DNA of 64,000 nt from an uncultured Pelagibacteraceae bacterium (lineage in GTDB: Bacteria > Pseudomonadota > Alphaproteobacteria > Pelagibacterales > AG-422-B15): the NCBI GenBank assembly GCA_902547315.1, contig CACCND010000001.1, positions 124,001 through 188,000 on the forward strand, written 5' to 3'. The position numbers were made by a program, and so were the translations under genes. Position 1 is the stretch's first letter. Each line of letters opens with the position of its first letter. Of this stretch, positions 55,758 to 64,000 are shown in pieces. The notes below the pieces were generated by a model. It worked only from the letters and a program-made list of their open reading frames with translations. It was not told where the DNA came from and did not search any database.

Positions 55758-56264
55758 TTACATCTTTTCTGTTCCACGTGCAATAGCTACTACACCAGTT
55801 CTGGACACTTCGGAGAGACCTAATGGCTTCATTAAATCAATAAAAGCGTCAATTTTTCTTGGGGAACCGTTCAATTCGAAGACAAAAGAGTCATGTGTTG
55901 TATCGATAACTTTGGCTCTGAATACATCAGATAATCGCATTGATTCCACTCTTTTTTCTCCAGTTGAAACAATTTTAACTAAAGCCATTTCTCTCTCAAT
56001 ACCCTGTTTCTCAAATGTGACATTTACTGCTCTTTTTACAGGTACAATTCTCTGTAATTGGCTAATCATTTTATTTACAGTTTCTTCTGTACCTGGAGCT
56101 ACAATTGTAATCCTCGAGATATGTTTTTCTGCATCTACTTCAGCAACCGTAAGACTATCAATGTTATAACCTCTTCCTGAGATTAAACCTATTACTCGCG
56201 CGAGAACGCCTGGCTCATTATCAACAAGAACTGATACTGTATGTTTTGAAATTAATTCACTCAT
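55758..56264 (-). CDS. ilvN: Acetolactate synthase, small (regulatory) subunit
   Basis: The 168-residue regulatory subunit has an N-terminal ACT domain (HTVSVLVDNEPGVLARVIGL then SGRGYNIDSLTV, residues about 8-39), which binds valine, and a C-terminal domain with MALVKIVSTGEKR and RTGVVAIARG. It gives IlvB feedback control and full activity. Length fits the IlvH/IlvN long type. Its ATG overlaps the ilvB stop by one base (TAATG) and ilvC follows by 9 bases. Confidence 0.97.
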   Translation of the reverse strand: MSELISKHTVSVLVDNEPGVLARVIGLISGRGYNIDSLTVAEVDAEKHISRITIVAPGTEETVNKMISQLQRIVPVKRAVNVTFEKQGIEREMALVKIVSTGEKRVESMRLSDVFRAKVIDTTHDSFVFELNGSPRKIDAFIDLMKPLGLSEVSRTGVVAIARGTEKM

Positions 56265-58033
56265 TATACTAATACTTTTCCTTCATCTGAGATCTCTTCT
56301 TTTTCTGTTTCATCGCCAAGTAACATTTCATTATGTGCCTTACCAGATGGTATCATTGGAAAAACATTTTCGTTTTCATCAACTACACAGTCAAAAATTA
56401 CAGGACCTTCATGATCAATCATTTCTTTTATTGCCTTATCCAGTTCACCAGGACTTTGGGCTCTCACGCCCTTTGCACCGTAAGCTTCAGCGAGCTTTAC
56501 AAAATCAGGTAAAGCATCTGTGTAGCTGTGAGAGTATCTTTTGTCGTGAAGAAGTTCTTGCCACTGCCTTACCATTCCCATGTATTGATTATTAATAATA
56601 AAAATTTTTACAGGCAGTTTGTGTTGAATGGCAGTCGACATTTCTTGTATACACATCAATATTGAAGCTTCTCCCGCAATATCAATTACGAGTTTATCAG
56701 GATGAGCAACTTGAGCCCCTATCGCTGCAGGCAAACCAAAGCCCATAGTACCTAAACCTCCAGATGTAATCCACCTATTAGGTCTATTGAACTTATAATA
56801 TTGCGCAGCCCACATTTGATGCTGACCTACCTCAGTGGTTACAAAGACGTCTTGTTCTTTGGTAAGTTCATACAGTCTTTGTATTGCATACTGAGGCTTT
56901 ATCGTTTTTTCATCTTTATTAAACCCTAATGAATCTACTTCTTTCCATTTATCTATTTGTTTCCACCAATCTTTGACCTGAGATTTATTAACTTTATAAA
57001 CTTTTGATTTCCACAGCTTAATAGCATCTTCAAGTACATGAGCTACATCACCAACAAGAGCAACATCTACATCTACAACTTTATTAATTGAAGATGGATC
57101 AATATCTATATGAATTTTTTTTGAATTTGGAGAAAACTCATCAATTTTTCCAGTAATTCTGTCATCAAATCGTGCACCAATATTTATCATCAAGTCACAT
57201 TTATTCATGGCCATGTTAGCTTCGTACGTACCGTGCATGCCCAACATCCCAACAAACTGTGTATCATCACCCGGAAATGCTCCAAGACCTTGCAGAGTAG
57301 ATGTAATTGGAAAACTGGTGAGACGAACAAACTCTCTTAGAAGTTGAACGGCTGCATTTCCTGAATTGATAACTCCCCCACCAGTATAAAAGATTGGCTT
57401 TTCAGCTTCTGAAATTAACTTTAATGCATCATCAATACTATCAATATTGGCTTTTAATTTTGGTCTATAGGACTTGTGTTTTATTGTATCTGGTCCAATG
57501 TATGTTCCAGTTTGGAATTGAATATCTTTTGGTATATCTACAAGAACAGGTCCAGGTCTACCGCTTGAAGCCACATAAAAAGCTTCGTGCATAATTCGAG
57601 ATAAGTCGTTTATATCTTTGACTAGCCAATTATGCTTAGTACACGGGCGCGTAATGCCAACTGCGTCACATTCCTGAAAAGCATCTGTTCCAATTAAGTG
57701 CGTAGGAACTTGTCCACTAATACAAACAAGTGGAATTGAGTCCATCATGGCATCAGTTAATCCAGTCACTGCATTAGTAACTCCAGGGCCAGAAGTAACT
57801 AACATTACTCCAACTTTACCACTCGACCTTGCATATCCCTCAGCGGCATGAGATGCACCTTGTTCGTGCCTAACTAAAAAATGACGAATTTGGTGGTTAG
57901 TATCCTTAGCTTTTGCTAATTCGTCATATATTGGTAAAACTGCACCACCCGGATAGCCAAATATCGTATCAACTTTTTGGTCTTCCAAGGCCTTCAGAAC
58001 CATTTGCGCGCCAGTCATTTGCATATTTACCAT
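56264..58033 (-). CDS. ilvB: Acetolactate synthase, catalytic subunit
   Basis: The 589-residue ThDP enzyme joins two pyruvates, or pyruvate and ketobutyrate. It has [17 protein letters not shown] (residues 19-35), the catalytic Glu in [35 protein letters not shown], and the ThDP-binding end [20 protein letters not shown] with [14 protein letters not shown]. The GDG motif reads GEA, a form I believe occurs in alphaproteobacterial enzymes. ATGs at codons 4 and 6 are alternatives. A promoter with a palindrome lies just upstream. Confidence 0.97.
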   Translation of the reverse strand: MVNMQMTGAQMVLKALEDQKVDTIFGYPGGAVLPIYDELAKAKDTNHQIRHFLVRHEQGASHAAEGYARSSGKVGVMLVTSGPGVTNAVTGLTDAMMDSIPLVCISGQVPTHLIGTDAFQECDAVGITRPCTKHNWLVKDINDLSRIMHEAFYVASSGRPGPVLVDIPKDIQFQTGTYIGPDTIKHKSYRPKLKANIDSIDDALKLISEAEKPIFYTGGGVINSGNAAVQLLREFVRLTSFPITSTLQGLGAFPGDDTQFVGMLGMHGTYEANMAMNKCDLMINIGARFDDRITGKIDEFSPNSKKIHIDIDPSSINKVVDVDVALVGDVAHVLEDAIKLWKSKVYKVNKSQVKDWWKQIDKWKEVDSLGFNKDEKTIKPQYAIQRLYELTKEQDVFVTTEVGQHQMWAAQYYKFNRPNRWITSGGLGTMGFGLPAAIGAQVAHPDKLVIDIAGEASILMCIQEMSTAIQHKLPVKIFIINNQYMGMVRQWQELLHDKRYSHSYTDALPDFVKLAEAYGAKGVRAQSPGELDKAIKEMIDHEGPVIFDCVVDENENVFPMIPSGKAHNEMLLGDETEKEEISDEGKVLV

Positions 58034-58059
58034 AACTTTTACCCCTAATAAGAAATGTC

Positions 58060-58088
58060 GTTTTATGGAGATTTACTTAATAAGTCAA
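58060..58088 (-). promoter_or_regulatory. Predicted promoter for ilvBNC
   Basis: On the minus strand TTGACT (58088-58083), a 17-base spacer and TAAAAC (58065-58060). Transcription would start around 58053, leaving a leader of about 20 bases before ilvB, too short for an attenuator. Confidence 0.5.
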
Positions 58089-58104
58089 ATATTTTAAATA
58101 TTTG
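58086..58104. promoter_or_regulatory. Palindrome overlapping the ilvBNC -35 box
   Basis: CAAATATTT-T-AAATATTTG is a perfect 9-base inverted repeat with a 1-base centre. It overlaps the predicted -35 box of the ilvBNC promoter, a position suited to an operator, but AT-rich sequence makes chance palindromes more likely. Confidence 0.4.
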
Positions 58105-58126
58105 AAAAGAATATTTTATATATGGT

Positions 58127-59005
58127 TTATAAATATTTCTTAAAATTAACATTTTGAGTAATATTATTACCTTTTATCCATGTGTCCTGTCTTTTAATAT
58201 AGTTTCTTGTGTTTTTTTTCATGATACTCTTCGCCTCATCTAAACTGATTTTTCCGTCAATAAAGCTTTTTATTTCACGAACTCCAATTGCCTTCATAAC
58301 TGACAATTCAGAACTATAGTTTTTCTCAATTAAAGATTGAACCTCGGCAACCGCGCCATTTATAAACATATTTTCTACTCGTTGCTCAGCTGACTTATAA
58401 AGCTCCTCACGTAAATTGCCAGTTACAATCAATCTGTAGTTTACGTTATCAATTTTTTTGTATGGATTAAGTTGCCATTCTTCTAAAACTTTTCCAGTCT
58501 GAAGCCATAATGAGTAGCTGCGTATTATTCTTTGTTTATCATTTGAATTTATTTTTGTGCTTGAATATCTAGTTAAGATTTTTTTATACAAATGATCAAG
58601 TCCCTTAGTTTCTAAATCCATTTGCGCTTGTTCTCCGATATTTTTCTCTATAGAGGGAATTTCTGAAAGTCCATGCATCAAGGCCTTTAAATATAAACCT
58701 GTTCCACCTACAACAATTGGAAGCAACTTATTATTAAAACAGTTATTAATTTCATGCTCTGCTTTTTCTAGCCAAAAAGCAGCTGAGCAAATTTCACTTC
58801 CGTTAAGTATTCCATAGAGGCGATGGTCGTATTTTTTGCATATCTCATCGTCTGGTCTATCAGTTAGTATCTTTAGATCTCTGTATACCTGTAAACTATC
58901 AAAATTAATTATTACAGATTTTTGATTAGACGCAATTTGAGTTGCAAGCTTTGATTTTCCACTTGCAGTGGGACCAAAGATAACCAGTATGTCCCTTTTT
59001 TTCAT
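58127..59005 (-). CDS. miaA: tRNA dimethylallyltransferase
   Basis: MiaA adds the isopentenyl group to A37 of tRNAs reading UNN codons. The 292-residue protein has P-loop VIFGPTASGKSKLA (residues 8-21), NFDSLQVYRDLKILTDRP, LYGILNGSE where the family has HHLxDxxxP, PIVVGGTGLYLKALMHGLSEIP, and a basic C-terminal RNITKRQDTW-like end (RNYIKRQDTWIKG). It is 5 bases downstream of degP and 93 bases before ilvB on the same strand. Confidence 0.95.
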   Translation of the reverse strand: MKKRDILVIFGPTASGKSKLATQIASNQKSVIINFDSLQVYRDLKILTDRPDDEICKKYDHRLYGILNGSEICSAAFWLEKAEHEINNCFNNKLLPIVVGGTGLYLKALMHGLSEIPSIEKNIGEQAQMDLETKGLDHLYKKILTRYSSTKINSNDKQRIIRSYSLWLQTGKVLEEWQLNPYKKIDNVNYRLIVTGNLREELYKSAEQRVENMFINGAVAEVQSLIEKNYSSELSVMKAIGVREIKSFIDGKISLDEAKSIMKKNTRNYIKRQDTWIKGNNITQNVNFKKYL

Positions 59006-59010
59006 TTTAA

Positions 59011-60414
59011 TTAATCGAGAGACAATCTTGCGCCTATATATTTTTTAGAGTTAGGACCAGAATAAAAAACGATTAAAACATTTTCTTTACCCTGAGAGAC
59101 AATTTCATCTATATTTTTTAATATTTCTCCTGATGTCTTTACAGATTTATTTTGTATTTCGATTATAATGTCGTCTTTCTTAATATTTTGTCGTATTAGA
59201 AAAGAGTCATTATTGATTTCAGATATAATTACTCCTTGTAAAGTCTTTGCTAAATCTAATCTGGATTTATCTTCATCTGTCAGTGTTCTAACTTTTATTC
59301 CTAATTCTTTTATGAAAACGGATGATCCATTATTTTCAATTGAGGCAAGTTCCTCAAGAGACGGTTGTTTGCCCAGATTTACGAATAACTGAACTTCATT
59401 TTCATCTCTCCATACAACAACTTTTGTAGACTGGCCTATATCAGCTTCAGCAACAAGTTTTGGAAGTGTTTGAACAGACTCTACTTCTTTACCGTTGAAT
59501 TCAATAATGATGTCACCCTCATTCACTCCACCTTTAAGTGCTGGACTATCTGCGGTAAGTCCTTGAACTAGTGCACCGTACGTTTTGCTTAGACCCAAGC
59601 TCTCGGCAATCTCATCAGTTACTTCCTGTATTCTCACTCCTAACCAGGCCCTTTCAATTTCTCCTGTTTCTTTTAGCTGATTGATTATATTATTTGCAAG
59701 ATTTGATGGAATTGCAAAACCAATTCCAATAGAACCACCGCTTGGAGAAATAATCATTGAATTTACACCAATCACCTTTCCCTCTAAATCAAATAACGGT
59801 CCTCCTGAATTACCTCTATTAATTGATGCATCAGTTTGTATGAAGTCATCATATCTTCCACCAAGCATTCTACCTCTTGCAGAAACAATACCTGCTGTGA
59901 CAGTGCCCCCTAATCCATGCGGGTTGCCAATTGCCATAACCCAATTACCTACTTTTGCAGTATCCGAGTCACCAAACTCTAAGAATGGAAGGTTATTAGC
60001 TTTAACTTTCAAAAGTGCTAAATCAGTCTCAGCATCAGAAGCGATTAATTCAGCCTCTAATTTTAAACCATCTGTGAATGTGACTTGTATGTCTGAAGCG
60101 TTCTCTACAACATGATTATTTGTTACAATAAAACCATCAGCAGAAATTACAAAGCCTGAACCGAGAGAACTAAATTCTCTTTCTGATGGTCCGGGGTTAG
60201 GCATTTGGAAAGGAAAATTAAAAAAATCCTCAATAGATGGTACTTGAGGACCCGTGTTTTCAATCACGCCTGTAGTTGAAATATTAACAACTGAGGGTGA
60301 AACTCTCTCAGCTAAATCAGAGAAAGTCTCGGGACCATTAAAGCTTAAAGATTGAAACGTAGAACAAACAAACAAAAAAAAGATGACTGGTATAATTTTG
60401 ATATCTAATTTCAT
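59011..60414 (-). CDS. degP: Periplasmic serine protease DegP/HtrA (Do family)
   Basis: This exported quality-control protease has 467 residues from the start at 60414, where the ATG overlaps the DUF2065 stop as ATGA. The signal peptide MKLDIKIIPVIFFLFVCSTF follows. The catalytic triad is in VTNNHVVENA (His), ETDLALLKVK (Asp) and INRGNSGGPLFD (Ser). Two PDZ domains follow: one from about residue 260 (AWLGVRIQEVTDEIAESLGL) and a degenerate second one near the C-terminus. A longer frame upstream lies inside DUF2065. It follows hflK-hflC-DUF2065, the usual alphaproteobacterial order. Confidence 0.96.
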   Translation of the reverse strand: MKLDIKIIPVIFFLFVCSTFQSLSFNGPETFSDLAERVSPSVVNISTTGVIENTGPQVPSIEDFFNFPFQMPNPGPSEREFSSLGSGFVISADGFIVTNNHVVENASDIQVTFTDGLKLEAELIASDAETDLALLKVKANNLPFLEFGDSDTAKVGNWVMAIGNPHGLGGTVTAGIVSARGRMLGGRYDDFIQTDASINRGNSGGPLFDLEGKVIGVNSMIISPSGGSIGIGFAIPSNLANNIINQLKETGEIERAWLGVRIQEVTDEIAESLGLSKTYGALVQGLTADSPALKGGVNEGDIIIEFNGKEVESVQTLPKLVAEADIGQSTKVVVWRDENEVQLFVNLGKQPSLEELASIENNGSSVFIKELGIKVRTLTDEDKSRLDLAKTLQGVIISEINNDSFLIRQNIKKDDIIIEIQNKSVKTSGEILKNIDEIVSQGKENVLIVFYSGPNSKKYIGARLSLD

Positions 60415-60599
60415 CTGACTGCAGTCCATAACAATAAAAATCCTATTATCGCCGAAGCCAGTCCACCCCATTTTAGTATATCATTGTTCATCTCTAAAAT
60501 AGATTTGACCATGTTCTTCATTCTATTTGGAAATAAGGCATAAAGAAGGCCTTCAAAGATTAATAATAATCCAAGAGAACCTAATATAAACTGTATCAT
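60411..60599 (-). CDS. DUF2065 small membrane protein
   Basis: The 62-residue protein has two hydrophobic helices (about residues 3-20 and 42-60) and the DUF2065 pattern: LLIFEGLLYALFPNRMKNMV (the family has E-G-L-x-Y-A-L-F-P) and LKWGGLASAIIGFLLLW. Function is not known, but it regularly sits between hflC and degP in Alphaproteobacteria, suggesting a role with the FtsH/HflKC quality-control system. It overlaps degP by 4 bases and follows hflC by 20 bases. Confidence 0.85.
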   Translation of the reverse strand: MIQFILGSLGLLLIFEGLLYALFPNRMKNMVKSILEMNNDILKWGGLASAIIGFLLLWTAVR

Positions 60600-60619
60600 C
60601 TTATGTTAGCTTAATACTT

Positions 60620-61480
60620 TTACTCAGAGTAAGTTCCAAAATATTGAAAGAATTCACTTTCAGGAGACAAAATCATCGTAGTATCAGAACTTTTTAGTCC
60701 TTCAGCATAGGCCTGCATCGCTCTGTAGAAAGCAAAAAATTCAGGATCTTTTCCAAATGCATCAGCAAAAATCTTATTTGCCATTCCGTCGCCTTCACCG
60801 CGAATGATATTAGCTTCTTTTTCAGCCTGTGACTTTATAATCGTAACTTCCTTATCAGCAGTTGAGCGAATTTTTTGTGCCATTTCAGCGCCTCTTGCTC
60901 TGAATTCTCTAGCTTCACGTTCACGTTCAGTTTGCATTCTACCAAAAATTGCCTGGCTGTTTGCTTCAGGTAAATCTGCTCGTTTGATTCTTACATCCAC
61001 AATTTCTATACCAAAGTTCTTTACCTCCGCTTCGGCTAATGAAGTAATTTGTTTCATAAGTTTTGAACGATCATCTGATAATACGGCGGCTAGAGGTTCT
61101 TCACCTAAAACGCCCCTTATTCTTGAATTTACAACAGCAGAAATTCTTGATCTAGCGACATTTTCATTACCAAATGCCTTATAGAATTCTAAAACATCAA
61201 CAATTTTAAATTTTACATAAGCATCAACAATAAGTCTTTTTTGATCAGATGCGATTACCTCAGCTGCTGGGGCATCGATATCTAAAATTCGATTATCGAT
61301 AAATATGACATTCTGAATGAATGGGATTTTAAAATTAAGACCTGGTTCAGTGATTACTCTTTTTGGGTCACCAAACTGTAATACAATAGCATTTTTTACC
61401 TCAAGCACGGTGAACAGAGTAAAATAAGCAACTATTGCTATAAACCCTAAAACTATTAATGATATTCTCGTAGCGCTCAT
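60620..61480 (-). CDS. hflC: FtsH protease modulator HflC
   Basis: The 286-residue SPFH/prohibitin-family protein has an N-terminal membrane helix (residues about 5-25), then AIVLQFGDPKRVITEPGLNFKIPFIQNV, FIDNRILDIDAPAAEVIASDQKRL, and a long charged helix (REREAREFRARGAEMAQKIR). With HflK it forms a large cage around FtsH in the inner membrane and restrains it. It is 2 bases after hflK. Membership is certain; the HflC rather than HflK identity follows from length and the N-terminus. Confidence 0.96.
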   Translation of the reverse strand: MSATRISLIVLGFIAIVAYFTLFTVLEVKNAIVLQFGDPKRVITEPGLNFKIPFIQNVIFIDNRILDIDAPAAEVIASDQKRLIVDAYVKFKIVDVLEFYKAFGNENVARSRISAVVNSRIRGVLGEEPLAAVLSDDRSKLMKQITSLAEAEVKNFGIEIVDVRIKRADLPEANSQAIFGRMQTEREREAREFRARGAEMAQKIRSTADKEVTIIKSQAEKEANIIRGEGDGMANKIFADAFGKDPEFFAFYRAMQAYAEGLKSSDTTMILSPESEFFQYFGTYSE

Positions 61481-61482
61481 AA

Positions 61483-62556
61483 TTAATCCTGTGACTTCTT
61501 ACTTAATTCTGGAAGAGGTAAATAAGGAACAACTGAGTCGCCTCCAGCTTTATCGATTATGACTTTGTCCATATCAGAAAATACATCTTCCATTGTCTCA
61601 TAAAATATTCTTTTCTTTGTTACTTGAGGTGCTTTTGCGTACTCTGTTTGAATTGACAAGAACCTGGAAGCTTTACCCTCACTATCAGCTATAACTTTTT
61701 GCCTATAACCTTCTGCAGATTGAAGAATTTGCTCAGCTTCACCTCTTGCCCTTGGAATTATATCATTAGCATAAGCTTCTGCTTCATTTCTCTGTCTTTC
61801 CATATCAGCTCTTGCAGCCTGCACATCTCTGAATGCGTCGATTACCTGTGCTGGTGGGTCAGCCTTTTGAGTTTGAACTTGCGTAATTGTAATACCTGTA
61901 CCATATTCGTCTAAAATTTCTTGTATTATTATTCTGGTTTGCTCCTCAATTTCTGTTCTACCCTCTGTTAGAATGGATTGAAGACCACCCTGTCCTATTG
62001 ATTCCCTCATAGCAGTCTCTGCGGCACTTTTCACAGTGAGTTCGGGGGCCTGTACATTAAATAAAAATTTACCGGCATCGTTGATTAACCAAAATACTGA
62101 AAAATCAATATCGACAATGTTTTCGTCACCTGTTAGCATTAAGCTTTCTTCTTCCACGTCTCTGATAGCAGTAACCCTAGAATCCGGGCTTTGTCTGTAT
62201 CCTACATCTATTCTATTTATTTTAGTTACTTTAGGTGTAAACACACGCTCGATTGGGTATGGCAAGTGATAATTTAATCCCGGTTGTGTGGTTTTGGTGT
62301 ACTTTCCAAACTGTAAAACTACGCCTTGCTCATCTGGCAAAACCCTATAAAAACCACTCGCGAGCCAAATTAATATTAATATACCAATAATAACCATTGG
62401 CCCTAGCTTTCCAAAAAAAGAGCCCGGCATCATACCTTTGAAACGGTTTTGTGCATTGCGGATCACATCATCCATATTTGGACCTGAACTACGTCTACCG
62501 CTTCCATTTCCCGAAGAACCCCAAGGATCATTATTTTTATTATCAGACCAAGACAT
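61483..62556 (-). CDS. hflK: FtsH protease modulator HflK
   Basis: The 357-residue partner of HflC. It has a Gly/Ser/Asn-rich cytoplasmic N-terminus (MSWSDNKNNDPWGSSGNGSG), a membrane helix (about residues 50-68), the SPFH domain with GVVLQFGKYTKTTQPGLNYHLPYPIE, and the helical stretch ARADMERQRNEAEAYANDII, typical of HflK. It is first in hflK-hflC-DUF2065-degP-miaA. The 106-base gap to divergent mrp must hold promoters for both. Confidence 0.96.
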   Translation of the reverse strand: MSWSDNKNNDPWGSSGNGSGRRSSGPNMDDVIRNAQNRFKGMMPGSFFGKLGPMVIIGILILIWLASGFYRVLPDEQGVVLQFGKYTKTTQPGLNYHLPYPIERVFTPKVTKINRIDVGYRQSPDSRVTAIRDVEEESLMLTGDENIVDIDFSVFWLINDAGKFLFNVQAPELTVKSAAETAMRESIGQGGLQSILTEGRTEIEEQTRIIIQEILDEYGTGITITQVQTQKADPPAQVIDAFRDVQAARADMERQRNEAEAYANDIIPRARGEAEQILQSAEGYRQKVIADSEGKASRFLSIQTEYAKAPQVTKKRIFYETMEDVFSDMDKVIIDKAGGDSVVPYLPLPELSKKSQD

Positions 62557-62662
62557 ATAATTTAAAGTTAATACCTATATATGGTAAAAATACTTAAAAG
62601 CAATTATTTACACTTATACTATGATATATTGTAGTTAATTGCATTAATACAAGATCAAAAAT

Positions 62663-63748
62663 ATGGCAGAAAATCTAGAAAATCAGGCTTTACATCTCTT
62701 AGGTCAAGTTGTTAACGAAGAAGCGGGTGAGAACATAGTGGCGCTCGGTATGGTTAAAAATGTATCAGCGAGTGAGGGAATAATAGAGTGTATTATAGAA
62801 TTTAAAGAAAATGATCAGAAAAAAAATGAAAAAATTTTTGAGGATGCACAAAGAGCACTCAAAGATATTCCTGGCGTTACGAAAGTCAATATTATCACAA
62901 CTTTACACAAGGAAAATTCACCACATGCTTACGAGGAAGAGAATTTAATCAATAAAACAAATAGCATTGGAACTAATCAGATAAAATATATTCTTGCAGT
63001 TGCTTCGGGAAAGGGAGGTGTTGGTAAATCAACAGTCGCTTCAAATCTTGCGTGCGCATTTAAATCACTTGGTTTGAGAACCTGTTTATTTGATGCTGAT
63101 ATTTACGGTCCTTCAATACCTAAAATGATCGGTATTAATGAAAAACCTCATTCAGATGGACAAAAAATTGAAACAGTTAATCGATATGGGCTATCAACAA
63201 TGTCCATGGGTTATATGGTCAATGATGAAAACCCAATTATCTGGAGAGGCCTTATGGTCATGAAAGCGATTAACGAAATGATTGATAAAGTAAACTGGGG
63301 CGCTGCAGACATTATGGTTATTGATTTACCCCCAGGGACAGGAGATGTTCAGCTGTCGTTGATTCAAAAACTTAAAATTTCAGGAAGTGTAATAATAACT
63401 ACGCCTCAAGATATCGCGTTAATTGATGTAATCAGAGGATTAAAAATGTTTGAAAAAACAGCAGTTCCCATTCTTGGCATTGTAGAGAACATGAGTTACT
63501 TCTTGGCACCTGACACAGGTAAAGAATATAAACTTTATGGTGACAGTAAAACACGTGAAGTAGCCGAAAAATATGAATATGAAATACTCGCAAACCTTCC
63601 TCATGATCCATTACTTCTTGAGCAGTGTGAAAAAGGTCACCCTCTCACTGATTTGGTGCCAGATCATAAAGTCAGCCAAATGTTTATTGAATTGGCCGAG
63701 AATTTATTAAAACGATTAAAATTAGAACAATTAGCAAATACTAACTAA
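62663..63748 (+). CDS. mrp: Mrp/ApbC Fe-S cluster carrier ATPase
   Basis: The 361-residue ATPase carries and transfers Fe-S clusters. The N-terminal MIP18-like domain (about residues 1-80) has LGQVVNEEAGENIVALGMV and PGVTKVNIIT. The ATPase domain has VASGKGGVGKSTVASNLA (deviant Walker A, about 114-131), FDADIYGPSIPKMIGI and DIMVIDLPPGTGDVQLSL. The C-terminus carries GIVENMSYFLAPDTG, in which the CxxC cluster-binding cysteines of the usual ENMSYFxCPxCG are missing. It is divergent from hflK and overlaps thyX by 8 bases. Confidence 0.94.
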   Translation: MAENLENQALHLLGQVVNEEAGENIVALGMVKNVSASEGIIECIIEFKENDQKKNEKIFEDAQRALKDIPGVTKVNIITTLHKENSPHAYEEENLINKTNSIGTNQIKYILAVASGKGGVGKSTVASNLACAFKSLGLRTCLFDADIYGPSIPKMIGINEKPHSDGQKIETVNRYGLSTMSMGYMVNDENPIIWRGLMVMKAINEMIDKVNWGAADIMVIDLPPGTGDVQLSLIQKLKISGSVIITTPQDIALIDVIRGLKMFEKTAVPILGIVENMSYFLAPDTGKEYKLYGDSKTREVAEKYEYEILANLPHDPLLLEQCEKGHPLTDLVPDHKVSQMFIELAENLLKRLKLEQLANTN

Positions 63749-64000
63749 TTTCAAATTTTCTTTGCAGTTCGCTCCACTCCCGTTTAGACAAACCTTCTTC
63801 TTTAAAAGAGACTTTCTCGCCTTTTAGAAGCTTTCTCATTAGATTTACCTCTTTGGCGGAGAGCTCTGTTCCACCAATTCTATAGTCTTCAAATGCTTCA
63901 TAAGTTAGAGGAACCCATTTTTTTACAATATCTAACATCGCATCTGCATAAACACGTATCTCATATTGCGCATGATCATCAGCTCTTAGTGCAAGAAAGT
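63741..64000 (-). CDS. thyX: Flavin-dependent thymidylate synthase ThyX, C-terminal part
   Basis: Only the C-terminal part is inside the window. Translating the minus strand to the window end gives TFLALRADDHAQYEIRVYAD, then MLDIVKKWVPLTYEAFEDY, the conserved ThyX ending in which the arginine of LRxxxHAQxEIR binds dUMP. ThyX makes dTMP using FAD and methylene-THF, made by glyA in this window. The residual frame opens at an internal Met at 63938, but this is not the start: coding similarity runs on upstream. It overlaps convergent mrp by 8 bases. Confidence 0.93.
   Translation of the reverse strand, partial: FLALRADDHAQYEIRVYADAMLDIVKKWVPLTYEAFEDYRIGGTELSAKEVNLMRKLLKGEKVSFKEEGLSKREWSELQRKFEIS

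Noticed and set aside
56335-57594. Plus-strand frames opposite ilvB
   Set aside because: Shadow frames of the catalytic subunit gene, without recognisable features.

Overview
The window is one AT-rich, very tightly packed chromosomal segment from a streamlined, probably marine, alphaproteobacterium. Alphaproteobacterial signs are the pcm / PopZ-like / valS cluster, the NDUFS4-type complex I protein, the aapJQMP transporter, rplM-rpsI-argC, plsX / ihfA / merR beside a CBP3-type cytochrome bc1 chaperone and bamE, DUF2842, a RibB with a dead GTP-cyclohydrolase half, and hflK-hflC-DUF2065-degP. Low GC, overlapping genes, intergenic gaps of only a few bases and tRNAs wedged between genes point to genome reduction of the SAR11 / AEGEAN-169 / HIMB59 kind. 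I cannot assign the clade from this sequence alone. I saw no insertion sequence, prophage, integron or CRISPR array.

Layout. 1-5045: ilvD (cut by the window edge), valS, PopZ-like, pcm. 5133-11379: tRNA-Cys, an unusual winged-helix/TPR protein, tRNA-Asn, the amino-acid ABC transporter aapJQMP, a Sel1-repeat protein and tRNA-Arg. 11380-15079: complex I accessory subunit, agmatine-to-putrescine genes aguA-aguB, tRNA-Pro, an epoxide-hydrolase-like enzyme and a thioesterase. 15093-20950 (+): a TPP riboswitch and five collinear genes (thiB, thiP, nhaD, glutathione peroxidase, photolyase-related protein). 20961-22405: alternative oxidase with two small companions, and tRNA-Glu. 22453-28621: recJ, glpX, hom, a small lipoprotein, argC, rpsI, rplM. 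28734-30247 (+): a SAM-type riboswitch with terminator and metY. 30224-34765: ctaA, DUF2842, chorismate mutase, rpmG, merR, ihfA, plsX, bc1 chaperone, bamE. 34801-42765: H+-pyrophosphatase, nusB, riboflavin genes, nrdR, glyA, rpiB. 42833-47495: phosphodiesterase, a DUF1295 membrane protein, hemB, a hydroxyisobutyrate-dehydrogenase-like enzyme and a PuuB-like oxidase. 47498-52863: the cell-shape operon mreBCD-mrdA-rodA. 52882-58033: leuA with a candidate leucine leader peptide, then ilvC, ilvN, ilvB. 58127-64000: miaA, degP, DUF2065, hflC, hflK, mrp, and thyX (cut by the window edge).

How the genes fit together. Branched-chain amino acid synthesis is concentrated here (ilvBNC, leuA, ilvD) and appears to have two control styles: a Leu-rich leader peptide before leuA, and a short-leader promoter with a palindrome before ilvB. 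Methionine and thiamine functions are each under a riboswitch. Respiration is represented by the alternative oxidase, the complex I accessory subunit, the bc1 chaperone and heme A synthase. Polyamine handling appears twice (aguAB and a PuuB-like oxidase).

No gap longer than 300 bases lacks a gene. The two largest gaps hold regulatory RNA: the metY leader (28622-28880) and the leuA leader (54433-54728). The most unusual observations are the winged-helix/TPR protein, the five-gene TPP-riboswitch cluster without thiQ, the photolyase-related protein that seems to have lost most Fe-S cysteines, the alternative-oxidase cluster with a strongly translated 60-residue unknown, and tRNA punctuation between protein genes.
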